Positions 11,120-22,026 of a DNA stretch of 64,000 bases are shown here, piece by piece. The notes beneath the pieces were generated by a model. That model was not told the origin of the DNA and ran no database searches. It worked only from the letters and a program-made list of their open reading frames with translations. A program made the translations under genes and the position numbers. Source of the DNA: Oenanthe sinensis (taxonomy: Eukaryota; Streptophyta; Magnoliopsida; Apiales; Apiaceae); assembly GCA_028671895.1 (NCBI GenBank), contig CM053794.1:20632501-20696500 (forward strand), given 5' to 3'. The first letter of the stretch is position 1. Every line of letters begins with the position of its first letter.

Positions 11120-13519
11120 ATGGGCAAAAAATATTTAGGTGTAAAGATTCTAGTGTTAGAAAAGGATGAATACTTTCCATGGAAGGTAAAAATGCATCTG
11201 CATCTTCTTTCTCTCGACCCTTCATATGTTAACTGCATAGAGAAAGGTCTTCATGTTCCAATGAAGCTAGTCACAGGTGTAAACCCTGATGGAACTCCTG
11301 CACTTGACAAACATGTTCCAAAACTCATCAATGAGTTCACAGAAGAGGATGGAAAAGAAGTGCTTAAAGACAAGAAGGCCATGGACATTATGTTTAATGG
11401 TCTAGATAAAGATATGTTTGACAATGTGATAAATTGCACTTCATCAAAAGAAGTATGAGATACTCTTCAAACTTTATGTGAAGGAACTGAACAAGTGAGG
11501 AAAAATAAGATGCAACTCCAGATTCTAAAATATGAATCATTTCATTTCAAGAGTGGAGAATCTATCAATAATACCTATAGCAAATTCCAGAAGTTGTTAA
11601 ATGGATTGAAGCTATATGGCAGAGTTTATACAACTGAGGATACAAATCTAAAATTTCTTAGATCTCTTCCAAAGGAATGGAAACCAATGACTGTTTCCAT
11701 TAGAAAATCTCAGGACTTCAAGGATTACACTCTTGAGAAACTTTATGGTATTCTCAAGACATATGAGTTGGAAATCCAACAAGATGAGGAGATTGGGAAG
11801 AATCAAAGAAAAGAGAAAACTGTGGCTTTGATGGTCAATGGAAATGAAGAGAAGAAGGAAAGTGGTTGTGTAGAAGATTCTGTCATGGTGGCTGGTGATG
11901 CTGTTGAAGAATCATTCAAAAGAAAAGGAAAGGGCAAATGTGAAGAAAATGAAACATGCTATCAAGATGATTTGGATGAGATTGATGAGCACCTTGTATT
12001 TCTGTCAAGGAAATTTTCAAAGCTAAAATTCAAGAGGAATCCAAATGCTCAAAGGCTTGGATCCCAGTTTAGAAGTAACAATCAAAACAAAAATTTGGTT
12101 GATAGATCTAAATTCAAATGCTTTAACTGTGGTTTGGCTGGTCATTTCTCAAATGAGTGCAGAAAGCCAAAATAAGAGAAGGCAAAGTCATATGATGGTA
12201 TTGACTACAAAAAGAAATACTTTGACCTTCTTAAACAAAAAGAAAAGGTTTTTTTTACTGAAGAGAAAGACTGGGCTGCTGAGGATAGTGATTCTGAAGA
12301 ATTCATCAATCTAGCTCTAATGGCCAACCATGAAGAAGAAGAAGCTAGTTCATCATCAAATCAGGTACTAGATACCAACTTTTCTGAGCTTACAACTGAT
12401 GAATGCAATAATACTATTAATGAAATGTCTAATGAATTGTACAATTTACATGTCACTTTAAAATCTCTAAACAAAGAAAACCTCAAGTTAAAGAGCACCA
12501 TTGATGCCTTAGCTGAGAGGAATGTTTTTCTTGAAAATGAACTTGTTTGTTTAGATAGATTCAAGCAGGAACGTAAAGATGCTAGAGATGAACTAGTAAA
12601 TAGTTTGAGAAGAGAAGAATTGTTAAAAGAACAATTGGCTGGAGAAATTGAAACCATTAACAAATGGAATAGGTCTGCTAAAACTGCCAAACAAATTATT
12701 GATGTTCAGGGTTTAGATACTCTAGGAGAATCCCCTAAATCAATAGGCAAACAATTGGTTGATACTTGAATGGATAAAGATCAATCGACTGCTAATCCCT
12801 CATCAACAGATAAGGATTATCAATCGATTGATGCTGAATAAATTGATAAGCATCCATCGACAAGTAAATCATCAATGGCTAATAAAAAGAACAAATTTAA
12901 CACCCCTATCAAGTTTGTTAAGGAAACCAAAAATCAAGTTGAGGCTAAGGTGGAGAAGATCAACATATGTAGCTTATCCAAGAAACAATTAAAAGCAAAA
13001 TTAGAAGAGATAGCACCTGTGGAAATTATCCAACCTAAGTCTGAGAAAAAGAAAAAGAATAGGAATGGTAAAGTAAGCAGAAACAAGAACACCAATTATA
13101 CTCCTGATATGTATGCACCTAGAAAGGTAAGTGCTAAATGTGGTAGTGTAAATCATTTGTCTATGCAATGCAAGAAAGAAAAGAACTCAGTATCTTTAAA
13201 TGATTTAAATGCACATGCCATGTCTGCAAATGCCATGCTTACCAATTATATGCTCATGAATGCCATGTCCTCTAATTTAGATACACCTAATGTTCATATG
13301 CCTTATGCACAAGTTCCATACATGTATAATCCTTTCTTTGCATATGCAAATATGAACATGCCAGGAATGCCATGGAACATGCCTAATGTAGATAACGAAA
13401 TGCATGGAAATTCTGCCATGAGTTCTAAGGTGTCTAAGCCTCAAAAGCCAACTACCAAAGTTAAAGTGGATATAAACCCACTAAAACAAAAGGAACCTAA
13501 GTTGACAACCAAGGCTTAG
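11120..13519 (+). pseudogene. gag of element B
   Basis: The whole stretch stays in one reading frame but is cut by in-frame stops at about 11456 (TGA), 12173 (TAA), 12767 (TGA) and 12838 (TAA), with another at 13517. The N-terminal part is the capsid-like gag of plant Copia elements (WKVKMHLHL, ESINNTYSKFQKLL, LRSLPKEWKPM). The first zinc knuckle is CFNCGLAGHFSNEC. A Glu/Lys/Leu-rich coiled-coil segment follows (about 12390-12660), then a motif-rich linker. The second knuckle reads SAKCGSVNHLSMQC, having lost its first Cys compared with element A. Each stop is a single base away from a sense codon, so decay was by point mutation. Confidence 0.85.
12770..12880 (+). repeat. Motif array in gag linker, element B
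   Basis: ATCAATCGACT, CATCAACAGAT, ATCAATCGATTGATG and CATCCATCGACAAG lie between the coiled coil and the second zinc knuckle and translate as STD/SID repeats. These are the same motif as in the LTRs. Confidence 0.7.
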
Positions 13520-16500
13520 GCTGCAACTAATAAAAGAGGACCCAAGGCAACTTGGTACCAAAAGCAACTTGATTGTTTTATGTGTGTGCAGGGAAACAGG
13601 AAGAAAAATCTCTGGTATTTGGATAGTGGATGTTCAAGGCACATGACTGGAGATTATTTGTGGAAAAGGCTGACCCATGAGTTATTTTGGAGATAACGAC
13701 AAAGGTTTTACTCTGGGATATGGCCCAATTATAAAAGAAAATGTTATCATTGAACTTGTAGCATTAGTTGATGGATTGAAGCACAATTTGCTCAGTATTA
13801 GTCAACTGTGTGATAATGGAAATGGTGTATAGTTTATAACTGGATCATACATCATAGCCAACAAATAATCTGGTGAAATTCTCTTAACTGGAGAATGAAA
13901 AGGAAATGTCTATGTGACTAATTTTCACTCTGTAAAGGCAAATTCAATGACATGTTTACTTAGCAAAGCCAATACAGATGAAAGTTTGATTTGGCACAAG
14001 AAACTAGCCCATTTAAATTTCAAAGCGATGAATCAATTGGTTAGAAAGAATATGATTAGAGGCATTCCACAGATGGAATTCACCAAGGATGGACTATGTG
14101 ATGCCTGTCAAAAGGGAAAACAAAGGAAAACATCATTCAAGTCAAAGTCTGAAATTGATAAGCCTCTGAAATTATTATACATGGACTTATTTGGTCCAGT
14201 CAACATCATGTCAATTGCCAAAAAGAAATATGCCTTATTCATTGTGGATGATTTCACAAGATATACATGGGTATATTTCTTACACTCTAAGGATGAGGCA
14301 AGCAAATTCATTATCAATCATGTGAAGAATATTGACAATGGCACTGAATGGAAGGTTAAGAAGATTAGAAGTGATAATGGTACTGAATTCAAGAATGCAA
14401 CAATGAAAGAATTCTATGAAGAAAAAGGTATCACTCATTATTTCTCTGCACCAAGGACTCCACAGCAAAATGGAGTAGTTGAAAGGAAGAATAGGACCTT
14501 GATTGAAGAGCTAATACTATGTTAGAAGAAACAAAACTTCCTACATATTTCTGGGCAGAAGCAATTAATACTGCTTGTTACATTCAAAATATTTATATGG
14601 TCAATCAACTTCAAGGCAAAACACCATATCAATTGATGAAGAAAGACAAGAAGCCAACAATTAATTTTCTTTATGTCTTTGGATGCAAATGCTTTGTACT
14701 GAGGAATCAAGGTAAAAATCTAGGAAAGTTTGAAGCCAAGGCTGATGAAGCTATATTTATTAGATATGGAATAACAACTAAAGCTTACAGAGTCTACAAT
14801 CTTAGATTACACATTTTTATGGAATCTATGCATGTAGTCTTTGATGATAAGAAGATTTAATGGTTGTTTGATGAAGGATTTCATGACCTATTGCATTTTG
14901 AAAATGAATCCACAAGCAATATTGAAGATAGTGATGATGATGTGGAAATTTCAAGAAATCAAGTACCTAGAAACTCCCCATCAATTGATGTCAATGCATC
15001 AACAGATAACTTATCAGTTGAAAATCATCAATCGATTAATAATACATCAATTGATAATCATTCGATGGATAACAACTCTGCACAACATTCTTCAAGTAGA
15101 GTGTCCATCTCAGAGGGAGGGTTCTCAAATGATCAATCACATCACAATGATCATAACAATTCCAATGATCATGAAGCATCATCTTCAAGGACAAATTTAT
15201 CATCACAAAGGAAATGGACAAAAAGCCATCCCTTTGAATTGATTATTGGAGATGCAAAAGATGGTGTTAAAAAAAGAAGTGCAACTCAAAATGAATGCTT
15301 GTATAGTAGCTTTCTGTCTCAAGAAGAACAAAAAATGATTGAAGAAGCCTTGAATGATCCTGATTGGATAATTATTATGCAAGAAGAGTTGAATCAGTTT
15401 GAAAGAAACAAGCTAAGGAAGTTGGTGCCCAAACCAAAGAACAAGTCTATCATTGGTACAAAATGGGTGTTTAGAAACAAAATGGATGAATCTAGTACAG
15501 TGACAAGGAATAAAGCAAGATTAGTGGCAAATGGCTACTCACAAGAAGAAGGCATAGATTTTGATGAAACATTTGCACCAGTTGCAAGGTTGGAAGCAAT
15601 CAGAAGCTTTCTAGCATTTGCTGCTCATGTTAATTTCAAGGTGTATCAGATGAATGTGAAAAGTGATTTTCTCAATGGAGAACTAGAAGAAGAAGTATAT
15701 GTAGAACAACCTCCTGGTTTTATTGATCCTGTTCATCCTGGATTTGTATACTATCTTCTCAAGGCACTTTATGGATTAAAGCAAGCACCTAGAGCCTGGT
15801 ATGAAACATTATCTAAATTCTTGATTGAGAATCACTTCACTAGAGGTATTGTTGATAAAACTCTCTTTCATAGAAATGTTAGTGGCTCTATGATTCTTGT
15901 TCAAATCTATGTAGATGACATTATTTTTTGTTCAACTAATGAGAAACTTTGTCAAAAGTTTGCTAAGTTGATGCAGAGTAAATATGAAATGATCATGATG
16001 GGAGAACTTACATATTTTCTTGGTTTGCAAGTCAAACAAGTCAAACATGGTATTTTCATAAATCAAACCAAATATATTTCTGAATTATTAAAGAGATTTG
16101 ATTTAAATGAATGTTCTTCTGCAAAAACTCCTATGTCCACTGCAACTAAACTTGAATTGAATACAAAGGAAGCTAAATGGACATTTCAAGTTATAGAGGC
16201 ATGGTTGGCTCATTACTTTATTTAACTACAAGTAGGCTAGACATAATATTTGCTACATGTCTTTGTGCTAGATTTTAGGCTGATCCTAGAAAATCTCATT
16301 TGATTGCAATAAAAAGAATATTCAGATATCTCAAAGGAACTCCAAATCTTGGAATTTGGTACCCTAGAGATTCTGGATTTGATCTAATTGGTTATTCAGA
16401 TGAAGACTATGCAGGTTGCAGAATTGACAGAAAAAGTACTACAAACACCTGTCAATTTTTAGGAAACAAGCTTATATCATGGTTTAGCAAGAAATAAAAT

Positions 16501-16851
16501 TCAGTGTCTACATCTAATGCAGAGGCTGAATATATTGTAGGTGGAAGTTGCTATGCACAAGTTTTATGGATGAGGCATCAACTATTTGGCTATGGGTTCA
16601 ACATGAACAAGATTCCTATTTTCTTTGATAACACAAGTGCCATTGCAATAATAGAAAATCCTGTGCAACATTCTAGAACCAAGAACATTGACATAAGGTA
16701 TCACTTTATTAGGGAACATGTAATGAATGATACTGTTGAATTACATTTTGTCCCTAGTGAAAGACAACTTGCAGACATTTTTACCACACCATTAGATGAA
16801 TCTACTTTCAATAAATTGATCTGTGAGTTAGGTATGTTTAACTATGTTTAA
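13520..16851 (+). pseudogene. pol of element B (protease, integrase, RT, RNase H)
   Basis: The protease site LDSGCSRHMTGD is at about 13620. A small deletion and frameshift follow just after it. The pre-integrase domain (LIWHKKLAHLN) and integrase core are at 13914-14860, with VDDFTRY, RSDNGTEFKN and PQQNGVVERKNR all present but split by a frameshift near 14520. After a translated motif linker, RT occupies 15370-16200 with YVDD intact, but the motif-A Asp is changed (QMNVKSDFLNG instead of QMDVKSAFLNG). A frameshift near 16180 and a stop at 16495 break the RNase H region, which ends TTPLDESTF at about 16810. The enzyme set cannot be produced. Confidence 0.88.
14980..15075 (+). repeat. Motif array in the IN-RT linker, element B
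   Basis: TCAATTGATG, CATCAACAGATAA, TCAGTTGAA, ATCAATCGATTA, ATCAATTGATAA and TTCGATGGATAA follow each other in an open frame and encode SID, STDN, SVEN, SIDN and SMDN units. The linker is hydrophilic and probably unstructured. Confidence 0.75.
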
Positions 16852-16919
16852 TCTATTAAATGTTTGACAAGTTATGATTATGTTAGTTGGTAGCCATTGA
16901 CTGTGTTAATCTATTGATT

Positions 16920-17140
16920 TTTCCTTAATCAATTGATAAACACTTTACATATCAATGGATAAAAGTAGTTATCGATAGATAAATATTTCAATTGATGAGA
17001 TATTTATCGATTGATAGTCGTATCTGTCGATGGATAAGTTAGTTATCAATCGATGACCTGGAATTTAAAGGGGTCCATGTCATCAATCGACTTGTACAAA
17101 ATCTAGTTGTTGATTACTTATTTTATCAATTGATTGATAC
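16920..17140. repeat. Motif array between RNase H and accessory ORF, element B
   Basis: Non-coding stretch with about ten motif variants (ATCAATTGATAA, ATCAATGGATAA, TATCGATAGATAA, TATCGATTGATAG, TGTCGATGGATAA, ATCAATCGATG). Its position matches the array at 5488-5835 of element A. Confidence 0.75.
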
Positions 17141-17467
17141 ATACATTCATGTATGTATAACCGTCGATTTCCAAAATTGGTAATTACTTCTTTTCACTTT
17201 TCTTTCAACGGTCGATTAAGTTCTATTTTGAGTAAGAAATTGATTGGAAACTCAGTAAATATAAATAGTGAGATTAAAAGAACTTTTAATTCTTACTTGC
17301 AATTTTACTAACGATTTCTCTATCTCTTTTTTTTCTCTCTCAATCTTCGAACTCATTCTTTATCTATCTCTTGCTAAAACTCTAATCTACTAACCGATTA
17401 TCATTATTTTTGCTTCAATACTAACAAATTTGCCAGTCAGTTCATTTCTTAATCTATAAACACGATT

Positions 17468-18505
17468 ATGGCATCATCAAAGAAAGTCTCATAATCAGGA
17501 TTCTACTATGAACTCAATAACTTCGTTGCTTGCACTATGGTGGAGGAAGCCCCAACAGAATTTCATCCACTAATAGAATTCCTTAACAGTTCAAAAGTCT
17601 CAAAGGCCCTCTCAGAAGCACCAAAAATAGTATGCAACCTAGTTGAAGAATTCTGGACAACTGCAGAGGTAGCAGCTGACTTTTCTTCCATTTTCTTTAA
17701 CTGCAAATGACAAAGGTATATTCTAACCACTATAGTCTTGGGTGAGTGTTTAAATATTCCTGCAAATAATACTGAAAATGCACCCACTGACACAGACATT
17801 AGAACCATGCTTAGGGAAATAAATTACACTGCTCCTGATGCTAGTTTAGGTGGAATAGTTAGGAAGAATCTAAGAAAAGAATGGTCATATTTCTTTGATG
17901 CCATAATAAAATGTTTCTCAGGCAAAGTTAATAATTTTGATTCAATAACTACTAGTATGCAACAAGTAGGTTATATCATTTTGTATGATATATATCACAA
18001 CTTAGGAAGCCTGTTACTCAATGAAATATCTGTTAAATTGGAAAATAAGATTAATAGGTCTAACCATATATATTATGCTAGATTTATCATGATTATTATT
18101 AACCATTTTATCAAGGATATTGAGATTGACAAAAGCACAGAAGCCCTGGATTATTGGGTACAAAATAAAAGGGTCTTTAGAGCCTTGGTAAGGATCAATC
18201 TTCATAGTAATGTGGAATTGATCTATCCCCCTTTTATTCAGGTATTTATCTCCTCTTTAAACTCTTCCCAACCTCAATTTTCTTTGCCTTCTGTGGCTTT
18301 GGAGGGTGGTAGTAATGACCCCAACCCTCCTACCCAAGCCACACAACCCATCTCAAAATCCAAATCTAAGAAACCAACCTCAACAAGTTCCCAAAAACAT
18401 GTTGTTGTAAAAACAAAGAAAAGAAAATCACATGTCTTGGTAGATAGATTAGAGGATGATGTAGGTGGTGAGGGAACTAGGGAACATAAAAGAAGAAAAT
18501 ATTGA
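17468..18505 (+). pseudogene. Accessory ORF of element B
   Basis: The start is the ATG at 17468 (MASSKKVS). One frame runs to 18505 with two early stops (about 17492 and 17708) and is then open for 255 codons. It aligns with the N-terminal domain of the accessory ORF of element A: FHPLIEFL, SKALSEAPK, LRKEWSYFFDAI, ITTSMQQVGY, RVFRALVRINL and YPPFIQVF. The C-terminal part is Ser/Lys-rich with a basic KTKKRKS-type stretch that could be a nuclear signal. Only about 200 bases separate its end from the 3' LTR, whereas in A the gene continues for nearly 3 kb, so B appears internally deleted. No known enzyme motif is seen. Confidence 0.75.
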
Positions 18506-18689
18506 GAAGAGAAAGAAGAAAAAGTAATTGGAGTATGAAGACATTGGAGCAGCTTTCAAAAGTTATTCATCAAACTGGTACTTCCAAAATTAAAAGTGCT
18601 ATTTAAATTTCTTGATTCTATCTGAATAAAAATAATTAAAGGTTTTGTTATCATCAAGTAGATTTATGCATGTTCATGTCACATACACG

Positions 18690-18702
18690 AATAGGGGGAG
18701 AT
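18690..18702 (+). other. Polypurine tract of element B
   Basis: AATAGGGGGAGAT abuts the TGTTAAGAAT start of the 3' LTR, the expected plus-strand primer position. Confidence 0.8.
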
Positions 18703-19808
18703 TGTTAAGAATCTATATGTAATTTGATGATAACTTTAAACTTAGAATCATAGAAATTTTAATTGATGTAACTGATCAATTGATATGGAAAATATAAATA
18801 CCAATTGATCAGGAAACCAATTTATTAGTTGAAATGTTTATGTGAATCGACTGATAATTTGGATTGTAGCATATGTGTACTTGGTCTATTTCAATCGATA
18901 AGGTGTAAGTCAATTGATATTATTCTCATCAATTGATGTTAGAGTCGATTGATATTGGTCATCAACTGATGTGTAAATTAGCCTGTCAAATTGTAATTAT
19001 TTGAAGACAGGAAATTATACAAGTGAAGGATGATCAGTTGATACTGAAGCATCGATGGATAGAAGATCAATTGAAGAAGCCAAGTCAAGTAATGAAGACC
19101 ATCAACTGATGTGAAGACCCATCGATTGATATATCGATTGATAACATCTATCAATCGATGAGTCATCTTTTATCAATCGATGTATACAAAGATCAATCGA
19201 AGAGTAATACCAGTTGATGGATAAAAGGAAGGATCAATTGACATGCTTGATAGTAAATTATCAATTGAGTGAGACAACACAAGTTGACAAGTTGACAGAC
19301 AAAAGCACATCTATGGAAGACAGTCTATGACGGCTGTGAAGACTCAAAGTGAAGCTGTCTTTCAAACCTTTTTCTAAAATGGAAAAAGGTAAAAAGGAAG
19401 ATAGGACAGAAAAAATCCTAGAATAGGACTTGTAAAAACATACTTGTAATATATAAACAAGTGTGGTAGTATTGTTAGAAAAAGAACAAGTTAGACAATA
19501 TCTATTGAATCAACTGTTCAGCCTTAGAGCACTTTGTAAGAACAGTTGATTTATTTTATAACCTTGTAAAAAGGAAGCTAGGTTTTTATTAACCTAGGAA
19601 CATTGAGCAAAAATATACACTGATGGAAAAACCAATCCATCAGTAATTTTAAATCTCTTTGTTAATTTTATTTTTCAGTATATTTTGTTGTTCATACATA
19701 TTCTCTTAATTCTCAATCACTAAGAACAAATATTAAAACAGTAAAAAGTTTTGATATTTGTATTCAACCCACATTTTACAAATATTGACATTGTTCTAAG
19801 AAATAACA
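18703..19808 (+). repeat. 3' LTR of element B
   Basis: 1,106 bp from TGTTAAGAAT to GAAATAACA, collinear with the 5' LTR. By eye, mismatches concentrate in the first 300 bp and the last 400 bp. The central motif-rich part (19004-19375) is almost unchanged. Confidence 0.92.
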
Positions 19809-20204
19809 CCACCTCATACACACCTCCCCTAAGGTTTCCGAAACTCATAACTCATGGGTTTGAGGTATGTGTTTTAAAATAAAAAAATTTCAACCATACA
19901 CGGTATGAGTTTGGAATGGATACATGATATTCATAAGTCGCGAACCAAACGACCTATTAAGGTTCTGACATAAATTAATATGATAATGTGATTTTAATTA
20001 TTTCATATTTTCACGGGTAAATTTAAGTAAAAAAAATATGATAAGCAAACTATATAAAAATATTTTGTTAGTTATAAATTAATAAAAAAATAATTATTAG
20101 TTGAATTTTAATTTTATTAAAAAATAGGTTTTAAAAATATTGATAAAATATAGTGGATATAAAAAAAATATTAAAATCAATTAAAATTTAAACATGGATA
20201 GAAT
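19809..20204. other. Intergenic DNA with a MITE-like fragment
   Basis: 19809-19951 carries short opposed copies of CTCATAC/GTATGAG and ends with CGCGAACCAAACGACC, which looks like one end of a small DNA transposon. Its other end may be the short stretch at 9919-9957, split by element B. The rest is AT-rich with no ORF. Confidence 0.35.
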
Positions 20205-20380
20205 TATAGTTAAACCTCTTTAAAATAATAGCCTTGAGACCAAGGAAAAAATTACTTTATCGAGTTTATTACTTTATCGAGAGTAAAAATATACAGTCTC
20301 TATTATGTTGGTATCGAAAAAAATATGTTTTAATGAGGTTATTATTTTATCGATTATTACTTAATCGAGGTTCAACTATA
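20205..20380. mobile_element. Small MITE with terminal inverted repeats
   Basis: The left end TATAGTTAAACCTC and the right end GAGGTTCAACTATA are inverted repeats with one mismatch. Internal ACTTTATCGAG repeats alternate in both directions. Length is about 176 bp. The TA-rich edges do not let me fix the target-site duplication. Confidence 0.65.
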
Positions 20381-21540
20381 TAGGGTAAAATCAGAAATTA
20401 TAAATAATAAAATATATATTAATATTAAAAATTAGTAATTTTGTATCACCTAATAGTCCTAATACCATTGAAAAGAGTTTGAAATATAATAGAATGTTAT
20501 TAAAATTATTATAAAGTATATATAAATTAGTGTGATAGTTGAATTGTAATTAGTTAGTTTTTGCACACGTAAGTTTATATAAATTTTGTTTGAAATTCAA
20601 CCTCTGTCAAAATAAATTTAAAAAAATATAATTTAAAAAGTATTGAAATAAAAAATGTAAAACTAAAAATATATTGAAATAATATAACAAAGTTAAAATT
20701 AAATAGAGTTTAAATATATGTAAAATTGTAGAGTGAAAATAAATAAAAAATTTGTGATTTAAATATAAATATGACTGAGAGCTGAAACCAAACCAAACCA
20801 AATCCGAAAAATGGTTTTGTTTATTAGTAAAGAGTATAGATGTAATGTTTCTAAATAGCATTTGTTCATATATACTTTAGGAGTCCTGTCTTAAAAGCAT
20901 ATTCATCAAGTTTGTTTCATAATTAATGTATATGTTAATAGAATAATATCCGAATAATATCAAACGAAATTTTTTAATTCAATTTTGATGACTTTTCATG
21001 CAGTGACATGATGGATTGTTCACAACCTCGCTTATTTTTACGGTAAATATATAAATGTTTTGAATAAAGTGAGTTCGTATGAGTTTTAAATTCTCACACA
21101 CACAACTTGCATTGATTAATTTCAATACTTGAGCTCAAAAGGCCAGAGTTAAATATCAAGACCAGAAAAGCTTAGAACCATGAGAGTGTGAGTTTCTAAG
21201 GCCTACCGTGCATTATATTATGTCTTCATTTAAACTTTTAGCGTGAGAGTTTTGAAGGCCAAGCCTGCAGAGCTAGCCCGAATTTCCTCGAATCATCAGA
21301 ATTTCCGCAAAAGTCATTTTATTTTTTTTAAAATACGAATTGAAAAGAAGGTAAAGTATCAGATTTTAATAGTTCAGTGTTACATTAAGCTATAAGATAA
21401 GTGGGATTATGAAATTTTTAAAGAACTCTCCTACACATAATCACGCACAAATTTCTCAGTTACGATTTAATCCCTACTAGAGGAGGGGGCTGTAGTTAAG
21501 ACATTGGTGAAGCAGTGCCAATTTAGATAGATGTTTAGCT
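20381..21540. other. Intergenic DNA, no gene seen
   Basis: AT-rich up to about 21000, then more balanced. I see no conserved coding frame, RNA gene or transposon terminus. It forms the far upstream flank of the first WAT1-like gene. Confidence 0.5.
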
Positions 21541-21939
21541 GCGTTGAGTACTTGTTATTCGAAAAACAGTCAAACTTAAGACAGGTCTACCACAAAGCTT
21601 TTACGGATTTTTTGAGTTATAAGCCATGTGCAGGTGCACTTACTGCTATGATCCAGCACCGGACCTTCAAGGCCTACCACTAATCATCGCATATACATCT
21701 TATCTAGGAGTTTGATATTGCAAGTTCAATGTCTTGGGCCATATATTGCACAAAAAGTAATAACAAGTTCAATGTTTCGTTAATCAAAGGCACCACTGAG
21801 GATATATGGCGTATGTGGCATCATATGCCACTACACGTATAGTGTTTTTTTTGTGGCAAGGCTTTGATAGGAATATTGATCCTCAGGGTCCACTGTTTAA
21901 TTAAGAAAAGTGCAGCTTAATTTGCATACCTTTATTTGT

Positions 21940-21947
21940 TATAAATA
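21940..21947 (+). promoter_or_regulatory. TATA box of WAT1-like copy 1
   Basis: TATAAATA followed by GGGGG lies 80 bases before the start codon, a good plant core-promoter position. In copy 2 the same site reads CATAAACA. Confidence 0.65.
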
Positions 21948-22026
21948 GGGGGTGTTTCGAAGCTTTCAAATGTAAATAAATTTACTTGTATCTACCAAGT
22001 TATCGGAGTTTTATATCTAGCTAATC

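Larger units (their letters stand above)
9958..19808 (+). mobile_element. Copia LTR retrotransposon B (Sirevirus-like), both LTRs present
   Basis: The order is 5' LTR, primer-binding site, gag, protease, integrase, RT, RNase H, accessory ORF, polypurine tract, 3' LTR; 9.85 kb. The flanking pentamers are CCACA (9953-9957) and CCACC (19809-19813), a probable target-site duplication with one mismatch. The LTRs differ at several dozen positions by eye and the genes carry many stops, so this is not a recent insertion. Compared with A, the accessory ORF is much shorter, as if its 3' two-thirds were deleted. Confidence 0.92.
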
